Virus record (IMG/VR): IMGVR_UViG_3300021964_000503
Location: 1-24,738 of that record
From: a virus
Length of the DNA: 24,738 nucleotides
Direction: 5' to 3' (one strand)
Below the pieces are notes generated by a model. It was not told the origin of the DNA and did not search any database. It worked only from the letters and a program-made list of their open reading frames with translations. The position numbers and the translations under genes were made by a program. Positions 16,543 through 21,646 of the stretch are shown here, piece after piece. The number at the start of each line of letters is the position of its first letter. Position 1 is the stretch's first letter.

Positions 16543-16853
16543 CCCTCACCCCCCTCTACTTTGGCGAGGACCTCACGGAGTTTGTCGCGCTCCAGGTCTG
16601 CGCCACTATCCCCGCTATTGATTAAGTGGGTAAGACATTTCTCGAACTCCCTGCATTGCTCCAATAGCTCCGGAGCCGCCGCGATCAATCGCGCGTTGGC
16701 GTGCGCTTCTTTCCATCCGTCCGTAGTGCGTGCAATGACGCTATCTTTTGTGCCTACCTCGAAACGCAACCCCGTGCTTTCTCCTGGAGTGCAATCCTCG
16801 ATTTGCCAAGGTCCTGGCGTGTGTGTGGCGTGTTTCTCTTTTGTTGTAATCAT
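16539..16853 (-). CDS. Widespread small phage protein of the HTPGPW type
   Basis: The 104-residue product has the recognisable pair of motifs THTPGPW (10-16) and ANARLIAAAPELLEQC (52-67). This pair marks a very common family of small accessory proteins in phages and prophages, with no assigned function. A polar central segment (RFEVGTKDSVIARTTDGW) and a charged helical C-terminus complete it. The leader AGAGAAAGAAAATACT lies before the ATG and is shared with two other genes in this window. The stop overlaps the next start. Confidence 0.8.
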   Translation of the reverse strand: MITTKEKHATHTPGPWQIEDCTPGESTGLRFEVGTKDSVIARTTDGWKEAHANARLIAAAPELLEQCREFEKCLTHLINSGDSGADLERDKLREVLAKVEGGEG

Positions 16854-16875
16854 AGTATTTTCTTTCTCTTTGGTT

Positions 16876-17079
16876 TTATAGGTTAAATGTTAATTGCACT
16901 TTCTCGCGCTCCGTGAGTCTCACATGTGCGCGTTTCTCCTTAGCGCGGATCGGCGGGACCGTTTCACGGTCGGAATGATCAACCGCTTTCTCCTTCTCCT
17001 GGAGCGCTTTCCGCTGTTTCTCTCCCATCTCGATCAATTGACTGACCGCTTCCGCGAAAAGGTTAGATGCGTGCTTCAT
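16876..17079 (-). CDS. Small charged protein, unknown function
   Basis: The start is set at ATG 17079 because AAGGAGAAACTAGC precedes it and it overlaps the previous stop (ATGA). The frame is open 24 codons further, inside the upstream gene. The product is 67 residues, helical and rich in K, E and R (EMGEKQRKALQEKEKA, then RAKEKRAHVRLTEREK). No motif is recognised. It ends 22 bases before the next gene. The upstream 22-base junction is nearly identical to another junction in the cluster. Confidence 0.55.
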   Translation of the reverse strand: MKHASNLFAEAVSQLIEMGEKQRKALQEKEKAVDHSDRETVPPIRAKEKRAHVRLTEREKVQLTFNL

Positions 17080-17320
17080 GCTAGTTTCTCCTTTATGAGT
17101 ATTCTTTCCGCAAGTTTTGTGCTCTTGTGCAAAGTCAGGAAACCAAAACAAGCGCGCAGGTTAGTTGCTAAAATGTGCTTGTTATCATGCATCATACACA
17201 TGCTAGCATAGCCTTTCCCAAAAACACTTTCCTCATTGTAAATGTCTATAAAATCTAGCACGCCATTTTTTTGACGCGTCCATTTAAAGTTATCTAATTT
17301 CATGCGAGTTTCTCCTTTAT
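17075..17320 (-). repeat. Duplicated 22-base gene-junction element
   Basis: The segments 17075-17096 and 17299-17320 match at 21 of 22 bases. On the minus strand each reads ATAAAGGAGAAACT, then A or C, then GCATGAA. Each contains the ribosome binding site, the ATG of one gene and the overlapping TGA of the previous gene. The similarity stops abruptly outside the element. Confidence 0.75.
17076..17303 (-). CDS. Small protein, unknown function
   Basis: The start is set at ATG 17303, after AAGGAGAAACTCGC. An upstream in-frame start lies inside the preceding tiny gene. The product is 75 residues: KLDNFKWTRQKNGVLDFIDI, then FGKGYASMCMM, and a leucine-rich end (CFGFLTLHKSTKLAERIL). It ends in IKEKLA, which is simply the translated ribosome binding site of the next gene. 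The segment FKWTRQKNG recalls DNA-binding basic segments, but I cannot assign a domain. It overlaps both neighbours as ATGA. Confidence 0.6.
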   Translation of the reverse strand: MKLDNFKWTRQKNGVLDFIDIYNEESVFGKGYASMCMMHDNKHILATNLRACFGFLTLHKSTKLAERILIKEKLA

Positions 17321-17398
17321 TGTTTGAAGTAATTCCCAAGCGCCTACCATAGCCCAAGGAGCAAGGATGATTAGTGAAATGATGTAATGTGCTTCCAT
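17300..17398 (-). CDS. Tiny 32-residue membrane peptide
   Basis: MEAHYIISLIILAPWAMVG is followed by AWELLQTIKEKLA. The hydrophobic span (YIISLIILAPWAMVGAW) could cross a membrane once. It starts eight bases after the end of the upstream gene, with no clear ribosome binding site, and its TGA overlaps the next ATG. The C-terminal IKEKLA repeats that of its downstream neighbour because both are encoded by the same 22-base junction sequence. Its size makes it easy to miss. Translation is likely but unproven. Confidence 0.45.
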   Translation of the reverse strand: MEAHYIISLIILAPWAMVGAWELLQTIKEKLA

Positions 17399-17405
17399 TT
17401 GTAGT

Positions 17406-17648
17406 CTAAGCCTCGCAAGTTTCTTCCGTCTCAACATGCTCTTTCAATTCATCCCAATCGATTTCTTGAAGGTCTAGCATGTCCGCGAGTATCTTATCAC
17501 ATACATTATCGCTATTAGCTAAAGAGCTTGCCCGCTCCTCAAGCTCCTCCTTGATCCAATCAAGATCACTTTGCGTATGTGGTTCGTACCACAAGTTAAT
17601 CAACCAAGTAGAGCGATTAGTCCAACCATTGTAATTAGTAATTGTCAT
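17406..17648 (-). CDS. Small phage protein with NGWTNRSTW motif
   Basis: The start is set at ATG 17648 after the leader GAAAGAAAAATACT. The product is about 80 residues and opens MTITNYNGWTNRSTWLINLW. This tryptophan-rich N-terminus marks a known family of small phage and plasmid proteins of unknown role. The rest is acidic helix (SDLDWIKEELEERASS, then DLQEIDWDELKEHVE). It is the first gene of the leftward cluster, so its promoter should lie in the 17650-17770 A/T-rich stretch. An alternative start nine codons upstream is less likely. Confidence 0.75.
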   Translation of the reverse strand: MTITNYNGWTNRSTWLINLWYEPHTQSDLDWIKEELEERASSLANSDNVCDKILADMLDLQEIDWDELKEHVETEETCEA

Positions 17649-17796
17649 AGTATTTTTCTTTCTTTCTATATCCACTTAATTGCGAATATACATACCTTCT
17701 AAACTACAGAAGACTGCAATGCAAGCAAATAAAACAAAAATGTGTTTTGTAGTTTATTACTATATAAAAGCGCGTCCCTATTAACGCGGGCCAACG

Positions 17797-17811
17797 GGCC
17801 GGTTCCCGGCC
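17797..17811. repeat. Hairpin GGCCGG-TTC-CCGGCC, sister of 18370-18384
   Basis: A perfect 6-bp stem with a TTC loop is followed by ATA. The copy at 18370-18384 (GATCGG-TTC-CCGATC, then ATA) differs only by two changes on each arm, and the paired changes keep the stem. A 12-bp palindrome GGCCATATGGCC (17808-17819) overlaps this copy. Confidence 0.6.
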
Positions 17812-17888
17812 ATATGGCCAACCGTTTGAACAAATACCCGGACCAAGCGAAAAAGAGGAAAGCGCGGGAACCAGGGAACCGGGAAAGC

Positions 17889-17936
17889 GGGGAAAGCGAT
17901 TGACGCAAATCGAGGGGAAAGCGATTGACGCAAATC
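17889..17936 (+). repeat. Two exact 23-bp direct repeats
   Basis: Copies at 17889-17911 and 17914-17936 are identical (beginning GGGGAAAGCGATTGACG) with two bases between them. GGGAACC units lie just upstream (17866-17872, 17874-17880). The repeats look like iterons or regulator sites. Confidence 0.75.
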
Positions 17937-17982
17937 AACAGAATGTAATGCATTTCTGCACCCATGGCTAAAAAATCACTAT

Positions 17983-17997
17983 TGCAAGTTACTTGCA
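17983..17997. repeat. 15-bp perfect palindrome, operator-like
   Basis: TGCAAGT-T-ACTTGCA has 7-bp arms around one base, the usual shape of a dimeric repressor site. It lies in the non-coding region between two leftward gene groups. Which protein binds is unknown. The HTH protein at 19422 or the RHH protein are candidates. Confidence 0.5.
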
Positions 17998-18019
17998 TTA
18001 AGACATTGCACGCAACCCG

Positions 18020-18061
18020 GCAAACCAAGCAAACCCGGTCCCCGCAAACCAAGCAAACCCG
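18020..18061 (+). repeat. Two 18-bp direct repeats with ACCAAGC core
   Basis: GCAAACCAAGCAAACCCG occurs at 18020-18037 and 18044-18061. A partial third copy (AAACCAAGC) lies at 18066-18074. ACCAAGC also occurs at 17842, 18306 and 18342 in the same direction, so the element may be part of an iteron set. Confidence 0.65.
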
Positions 18062-18369
18062 CTTAAAACCAAGCATGTTTTCCCGCTTTCCTGGCGTGTA
18101 ATTGCGTAAATCGTTGCTATTCAACGCTATCGTTTAGCATGTGACTTAGAATCACGCGCTAAATCGAGACGCGAGCCACGCCTAGGGGGGGAGGGGGTCG
18201 CCGCTCGTCCGCGCTAATTCTGTATTATCATCACCACCCCGCATAATTTTTTCGCCATACGCTTTTCACGCAACTCCTGCCATATGTTTTTCCCCGCAAT
18301 CCTGCACCAAGCGTTTTAGCGTTATGATGCCATCCCCCCGCACCAAGCGGTAGTCTTTGCTTATACGCG

Positions 18370-18384
18370 GATCGGTTCCCGATC
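18370..18384. repeat. Hairpin GATCGG-TTC-CCGATC, sister of 17797-17811
   Basis: A 6-bp stem with a TTC loop and the following ATA match the upstream copy except for paired stem changes. It lies 50 bases past the end of the leftward nuclease gene but has no T tract, so it is a poor intrinsic terminator. Confidence 0.6.
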
Positions 18385-18433
18385 ATACGCTTCCCCCGCA
18401 CCTTGCGAATACCTGAGTATCCGTATGTAGTTG

Positions 18434-18853
18434 CTAGGGCGTTTTAAATAGATCCCACGCCTCGCGGTACTTTTCGTGCTTTGCCTTGGAGGAGGGGTTA
18501 TGAGCGTAGAGGGATATGCGCAGGGCTTGGTTTATTTCGAGGCATGGTATTATGTACCAAGTGGGTATGGCTTCGACATAAGCGGCAAGTATATCGACCT
18601 TGGTGCAATCGATGGTCATTTTCTTGGAAGTACCTGAAGCGGTGGTGACCATATATCTGCCCTGTCCTTTATTTGCTTTATCAAATACTTTATCCTTAGT
18701 GCCTTTTATTTGTACTTTGAATATTTTGCCCGCTTGGTTCATGACTAGGCAATCCTGTGGGAGGTAATCGCCCAGGGGTGTAAATACTTCGAGATTACGG
18801 GCTAGAGCTTCGGTGAAGAAAGTTTGTTCGTAGAGGGATCCTCTACGCTTCAT
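18434..18853 (-). CDS. PD-(D/E)XK endonuclease-like protein
   Basis: The start is set at ATG 18853, which overlaps the end of the upstream gene by 11 bases. The frame is open further with only basic, proline-rich shadow sequence. The product is 139 residues. The nuclease pattern is clear: E9 in LYEQTFF, D34 in LPQDCLVM and Q48-x-K50 in FKVQIKGT. A strand DILAAYVEAIPTWYIIPC follows at about residues 86-103. This fits small resolvase-like PD-(D/E)XK endonucleases such as those encoded by mobile introns and phages. Substrate and cut type cannot be read. It follows a terminase-small-like gene on the same strand, opposite to the terminase large subunit. Confidence 0.75.
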   Translation of the reverse strand: MKRRGSLYEQTFFTEALARNLEVFTPLGDYLPQDCLVMNQAGKIFKVQIKGTKDKVFDKANKGQGRYMVTTASGTSKKMTIDCTKVDILAAYVEAIPTWYIIPCLEINQALRISLYAHNPSSKAKHEKYREAWDLFKTP

Positions 18854-19361
18854 CGGATATTTCGATGACCTTATCCTCGGAGGCTTCCTTGGGGAGGGAA
18901 TCTGTGGCCTTCTTGGCACCCTTGAGGATTGATCGTACCTTATCCGGGGTCATATCGGAGGCACCTAGTTTTACATTGGCAGAAGCGGTGATGTTTGTGG
19001 GTCTGCCGTTAATGGTCATGAGTTTGTCGAAGAGGACTGAGAGGGTATAGGCGAGGTTTTGTGGGGGTATCTGATCGAGTTTTTCGTGGATGAGGTTGAG
19101 ATTGTCTCCGACTATGGCGGATAGTTTGTTGGATACGGCGTTTAGATATTCCTGCTCGGTCATCTCCAGGCGGTAGCGCAGGAAGTGGCGAGTATAGTCC
19201 TGTATATCCTTTTGTTTCTTTGTGGGGTCGTTTGCCTTAGCCTGGAGCTTGCGGGTTTCGGAAGCTGCATTTGCTTTCTTCATGGCTATTTTTGCGGCTG
19301 AATCGATGATATCGTTTTTTAGGTCCTTACGGAGCGCTTTCACGGTGGCTTTATTACCCAT
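18843..19361 (-). CDS. Helical protein, faint similarity to small terminase or HTH subunits
   Basis: The product is 172 residues. The first 60 are very basic (KALRKDLKNDIIDSAAKIAM, then KKANAASETRKLQ). The middle is helical (TEQEYLNAVSNKLSAIV, then IPPQNLAYTLSVLFDKLMTI) and ends in NGRPTNI. A DK-x5-G-x-PT phrase like this occurs in several phage packaging small subunits and related helical proteins. The C-terminus is acidic. It diverges from the HTH gene at 19422 and is coupled to the nuclease gene downstream. No better candidate for a small terminase was found, but the assignment is weak, and a general DNA-binding role is as likely. Confidence 0.6.
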   Translation of the reverse strand: MGNKATVKALRKDLKNDIIDSAAKIAMKKANAASETRKLQAKANDPTKKQKDIQDYTRHFLRYRLEMTEQEYLNAVSNKLSAIVGDNLNLIHEKLDQIPPQNLAYTLSVLFDKLMTINGRPTNITASANVKLGASDMTPDKVRSILKGAKKATDSLPKEASEDKVIEISDEA

Positions 19362-19385
19362 GATTTATTTTTTTGCACAAAAGGG

Positions 19386-19397
19386 TTGACAGGTCAA
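19386..19397. promoter_or_regulatory. Palindromic operator between divergent genes
   Basis: TTGAC-AG-GTCAA is a perfect inverted repeat in the 60-base gap between the leftward 19361 gene and the rightward HTH gene. It also supplies TTGACA (rightward) and TTGACC (leftward) as possible -35 boxes, but no good -10 box lies at proper spacing. The HTH protein may bind it to regulate itself and the divergent gene. Confidence 0.45.
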
Positions 19398-19421
19398 TGC
19401 ATAAACTACAGAAGGTGACAC

Positions 19422-19862
19422 ATGGATACGGAAAGGGCGGGAAAGATTTTGGAGAGGCATGGTCTTACGAAGAAGGCGTTTGCTGATATGATGGGGGTTA
19501 AGCCTAGTACCGCGAGGATGGCGTTCAGTCTGAAGAGGTTTAGCAAGAAGATGGTTGCCAAGTTGGAGGAGTTGGAGGGCGAGTTGGTGGTTGAGCAGGA
19601 GTTGGCGGAAGTCGATGAGATGATAGACAAGGCCCAGGAGAAGAGGGTAAGTATTATTGAGGGGATGGTAAGGCAGAGTACGGGGAATGCTATTGTGCAG
19701 GAGGCTAGGATATATGGAGTGCCTAAGAATAGGTTTCTGAGGTTAATTGAGTTTGGGGATGGTTCGCATGGTAAGTTTAAGTGCAAGCCCGGTAAGTATT
19801 TGAAGTTGGGAGAGAGTGTGCAGGTGAGGCATTTGGATAGGGATATGTGGGAGATTGCTTGA
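19422..19862 (+). CDS. XRE-like helix-turn-helix regulator
   Basis: The product is 146 residues, with GAAGGTG upstream of the ATG. Residues 14-40 (GLTKKAFADMMGVKPSTARM, then FSLKRFS) form the helix-turn-helix. A long charged helix follows (40-85), then a C-terminal beta-rich part with GVPKNRFLRLIEFG and a DRDMWEIA end. The first part would bind DNA. The last could bind a ligand or make dimers, but I do not recognise it. The gene diverges from the helical-protein gene across a palindrome. Its TGA overlaps the ATG of the methyltransferase second frame, which lies two bases ahead of the GTG of the methyltransferase itself. It may control both. Confidence 0.65.
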   Translation: MDTERAGKILERHGLTKKAFADMMGVKPSTARMAFSLKRFSKKMVAKLEELEGELVVEQELAEVDEMIDKAQEKRVSIIEGMVRQSTGNAIVQEARIYGVPKNRFLRLIEFGDGSHGKFKCKPGKYLKLGESVQVRHLDRDMWEIA

Positions 19863-20860
19863 TGTGGATAGTACCCAAAACATTATCAGCTTTTGTACCG
19901 GATACGGAGGGATTGAACTTGGACTTAGAAGAGCGGGCGTGGATGTTAGAGTCGTCTGCAATGTGGAGATCGAAGCCTTCGTCCAAGCAAACCTGGTTGC
20001 GAAGATTGAAGAAGGACGAATGGATGACGCGCCTATCTACTCGGATCTTAAAACCTTCCCTGCACGAATCTTTCGAGGAAAAATTCACGGCCTCATTGGA
20101 GGATATCCCTGTCAGCCATTCAGTTCAGCAGGGAAGCGAAAAGGAGAAGACGACCCAAGACACTTATGGCCCTACATCCGACAGCACATCCGGGCAATTA
20201 GACCTGTTTGGTGCTTTTTCGAAAATGTCCGAGGCCACACCACGATGGGGCTATGGCGAGTCCTGTCCGATTTGGAAGAAGATGGTTACCGAACGGAGTG
20301 GGGACTGTTCTCAGCGGAGGAAACAGGCGCGCCTCACCAACGCATCCGAGTGTTCATCCTGGCCCACACCGCGAGCCGGGAACCCCGGCAGTCGCAAGCC
20401 CGGAACGGGGGGCAAGATACTAGCGGAGGAAGCGAAGAAGAATTGGCGGACTCCAAGCGTTGCGGAAGTGCAGAATCAATGCAACTCAACGCAGATTTAT
20501 CTACAAAACCAAGTGGGTGCGACAGAGAAGAAGGGCAAGAATTGGGACCAACACGCTGGCCCGCCCGCCCCGGAGAAGAGCAGTACGAGTGGGAAGAACC
20601 ACGGGTCGTGGCCGACCGCTCGGTCAAGCGATGCGGAGGGCGGAAGGATAAAGACGGAAAGGACGGAGAAGGGATTTCGGAGCAAGAGGGAAAAGAGCGA
20701 TCAATACTTCGGAGCAAAATTGAGGGATGCGGCGGAGATGGAGAAACCACCCACAATGAAGCTCAATCCGAATTGGGTGGAGCAGTTGATGGGCTTACCC
20801 ATCGGGTGGACAGACTTAGGCTCCTGGGCAACGGAGTCGTCCCACAAACAGCAGAACTAG
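19862..20860 (+). CDS. Overprinted second frame of the cytosine methyltransferase locus (beta-like subunit)
   Basis: This 332-codon frame is open across almost the whole methyltransferase gene, from the ATG that overlaps the HTH stop (TGATG). GGGAG lies about ten bases upstream. It contains QLDLFGAFSKM (112-122), three similar units SWPTPRAG, NWRTPSVA and SWPTARSS (from 166, 194 and 249), and a C-terminal KLNPNWVEQLMGLPIGWT (300-317). The last resembles methyltransferase motif IX, which is missing from the other frame. In the enzymes M.EcoHK31I and M.EaeI a beta polypeptide encoded in another frame inside alpha supplies motif IX, as I recall. Here the overlap is about 1 kb. Translation of the N-terminal third is the least certain part. 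Confidence 0.6.
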   Translation: MWIVPKTLSAFVPDTEGLNLDLEERAWMLESSAMWRSKPSSKQTWLRRLKKDEWMTRLSTRILKPSLHESFEEKFTASLEDIPVSHSVQQGSEKEKTTQDTYGPTSDSTSGQLDLFGAFSKMSEATPRWGYGESCPIWKKMVTERSGDCSQRRKQARLTNASECSSWPTPRAGNPGSRKPGTGGKILAEEAKKNWRTPSVAEVQNQCNSTQIYLQNQVGATEKKGKNWDQHAGPPAPEKSSTSGKNHGSWPTARSSDAEGGRIKTERTEKGFRSKREKSDQYFGAKLRDAAEMEKPPTMKLNPNWVEQLMGLPIGWTDLGSWATESSHKQQN

Positions 20861-20889
20861 CGTGGAGAACTTTATGGCAAAGAATTTAA
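19864..20889 (+). CDS. C5-cytosine DNA methyltransferase (Dcm-like), alpha-type
   Basis: The product adds a methyl group to C5 of cytosine using SAM. The likely start is GTG 19864, giving 341 residues; a TTG lies three codons earlier. Motif I is SFCTGYGG (9-16), motif IV GGYPCQPFS with catalytic C83, motif VI ENV (120-122), motif VIII QRIRVFILA (159-167) and motif X LLGNGVVPQ (320-328). Between motifs VIII and X lies a long, charged, low-complexity segment. No motif IX (TPxExxRLxGFP type) is seen before motif X. The missing motif is found in the overlapping frame. It could protect phage DNA from restriction or affect regulation. No partner restriction gene is recognised. Confidence 0.9.
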   Translation: MDSTQNIISFCTGYGGIELGLRRAGVDVRVVCNVEIEAFVQANLVAKIEEGRMDDAPIYSDLKTFPARIFRGKIHGLIGGYPCQPFSSAGKRKGEDDPRHLWPYIRQHIRAIRPVWCFFENVRGHTTMGLWRVLSDLEEDGYRTEWGLFSAEETGAPHQRIRVFILAHTASREPRQSQARNGGQDTSGGSEEELADSKRCGSAESMQLNADLSTKPSGCDREEGQELGPTRWPARPGEEQYEWEEPRVVADRSVKRCGGRKDKDGKDGEGISEQEGKERSILRSKIEGCGGDGETTHNEAQSELGGAVDGLTHRVDRLRLLGNGVVPQTAELAWRTLWQRI

Positions 20890-20981
20890 GAGCAGTCCTT
20901 CCTGTGGGCTTAACGGCGCTAGGAAAACAAGGATACCTCCGCGACACTCGGCGGGGAAGGATTGCTCTGCATTTAGTATGA
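20874..20981 (+). CDS. Tiny basic protein
   Basis: The 35 residues read MAKNLRAVLPVGLTALGKQG, then YLRDTRRGRIALHLV. GGAGA lies eight bases before the ATG. The start lies inside the methyltransferase 3' end, and the stop overlaps the next ATG (ATGA). The signals support real translation. The protein is basic and has no known motif. Confidence 0.45.
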   Translation: MAKNLRAVLPVGLTALGKQGYLRDTRRGRIALHLV

Positions 20982-21175
20982 GAATTACAATAGAGACAGA
21001 CGATAAGCAGACCGTCACGATTGAGCGCAAGGGATACATACAGGTGCATGATTACATCGAGGTATTCAAGGGTGCGTTGGTGGCTATAGGTTTTCATCCA
21101 AGGTTATTGGATGAGCATTTAAATGAGGGTGAATGGTATGAGGAAAGTGATACTACTGATAGCATTACTCATTAG
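20978..21175 (+). CDS. Small conserved-type phage protein
   Basis: The 65-residue product starts at the ATG overlapping the preceding stop. RITIETDDKQTVTIERKG is an exposed beta segment. FKGALVAIGFHPRLLDEHL is a helix of a kind seen in many small phage proteins. The acidic end (WYEESDTTDS) overlaps the start of the next lipoprotein gene. The function is unknown. Confidence 0.6.
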   Translation: MRITIETDDKQTVTIERKGYIQVHDYIEVFKGALVAIGFHPRLLDEHLNEGEWYEESDTTDSITH

Positions 21176-21269
21176 CGGCTGTGCAAAAGACCCGCACCCC
21201 GAACATATTCCTGGTGTGAGTTGCCCGAAGCCCGGTCATGGAAAATGTCCTTTTGGATGCGATGGATGA
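21138..21269 (+). CDS. Small lipoprotein with lipobox
   Basis: This 43-residue gene begins MRKVILLIALLISGCAKD. A basic start, a hydrophobic core and LISGC form a lipoprotein signal, with C15 as the lipid-modified residue. The mature part of 29 residues (CAKDPHPEHIPGV, then CPKPGHGKCPFGCDG) is rich in G, P and C. GAGGGTGA precedes the ATG. It would be anchored in the envelope of the infected cell. Rz1-type outer spanins are similar small lipoproteins, but this one has no Rz partner gene beside it, so superinfection exclusion or envelope modification are also possible. Confidence 0.65.
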   Translation: MRKVILLIALLISGCAKDPHPEHIPGVSCPKPGHGKCPFGCDG

Positions 21270-21483
21270 CATGGATTATCTATATGGCACACTTCTTAGC
21301 ACGGAAGAGATCAACCGTGGATGGCAAAGGTTTTGGTCGAATTGCGAGTTACGCTACCGCGAGGGTGAGCGAGATCCCGATTGTCCGCCCAATACCTGGA
21401 GGACTGATATTCAGCGCAAGATGCCCAAGGCTAAGACGGAGTTGAATTTTAAAAATGAACGCAAAAAGAAAATTAATACATGA
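21238..21483 (+). CDS. Small protein, unknown function
   Basis: The product is 81 residues if it starts at ATG 21238; ATG 21262 is an alternative with less overlap with the lipoprotein gene. It has ENVLLDAMDDMDYLYGTLL and NRGWQRFWSNCELRYREGE, then a lysine-rich tail (ERKKKINT). No clear ribosome binding site is visible. The overlap with neighbours on both sides fits the dense run. No domain is recognised. Confidence 0.55.
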   Translation: MENVLLDAMDDMDYLYGTLLSTEEINRGWQRFWSNCELRYREGERDPDCPPNTWRTDIQRKMPKAKTELNFKNERKKKINT

Positions 21484-21646
21484 ATTAAAGAATACTTTCC
21501 ATAGATGGGAAGAGGAGAGTGATTTGTTCGATGATAGTATTATCGATGCGTGCAAGAAGGCATTACGGGAATACTACGATGAGCAGGTGATCTCTTTTGA
21601 TAGTGATATCGAGTTGGTGGAAGACGAGGAAGAAGAGGAGGAATGA
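21455..21646 (+). CDS. Small protein with acidic tail
   Basis: The product is 63 residues: a basic N-terminus (NAKRKLIHELKNTFHRW), a helical middle (DSIIDACKKALREYYDEQ) and an acidic end (VEDEEEEEE). It overlaps the previous gene by 29 bases and its stop overlaps the next ATG (ATGA). No motif is recognised. The two-sided coupling supports expression. Confidence 0.6.
   Translation: MNAKRKLIHELKNTFHRWEEESDLFDDSIIDACKKALREYYDEQVISFDSDIELVEDEEEEEE

Larger units (their letters stand above)
17649..18433. other. Repeat-rich non-coding region, candidate origin or control region
   Basis: No convincing gene lies in these 785 bases. The one long frame (minus strand, 17699-18124) has a cysteine-rich, low-quality translation. 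The region holds an A/T-rich start with an 8-bp inverted repeat AAACTACA/TGTAGTTT (17701-17708, 17748-17755). It also has 23-bp and 18-bp direct repeats, two look-alike hairpins, a 15-bp palindrome, six same-direction ACCAAGC heptamers (17842-18348) and a G7-A-G5 run (18185-18197). Such density is usual in replication origins or multi-operator control regions. No TTATCCACA-type DnaA box was seen by eye. It must also carry the promoter of the leftward small-gene cluster. Confidence 0.6.

Noticed and set aside
17699-18124. 141-codon frame on the minus strand
   Set aside because: Its translation is rich in C, L and F with no domain, and it runs through direct repeats and palindromes. It is better seen as non-coding.
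18185-18197. G-quadruplex at the G7-A-G5 run
   Set aside because: The run gives only three G-triplets in one stretch, so a standard three-layer quadruplex is not formed by it alone.
17649-18433. CRISPR array
   Set aside because: The direct repeats are only in pairs with spacers of 2-6 bases, unlike regular 30-40 base spacers.
19406-19786. 126-codon minus-strand frame antisense to the HTH gene
   Set aside because: It is S/L/N/P-rich shadow sequence opposite a gene with a recognisable HTH and a ribosome binding site.
20208-20423. Third frame inside the methyltransferase gene
   Set aside because: It is short, has no start signal and no motif. The two longer frames explain the region better.
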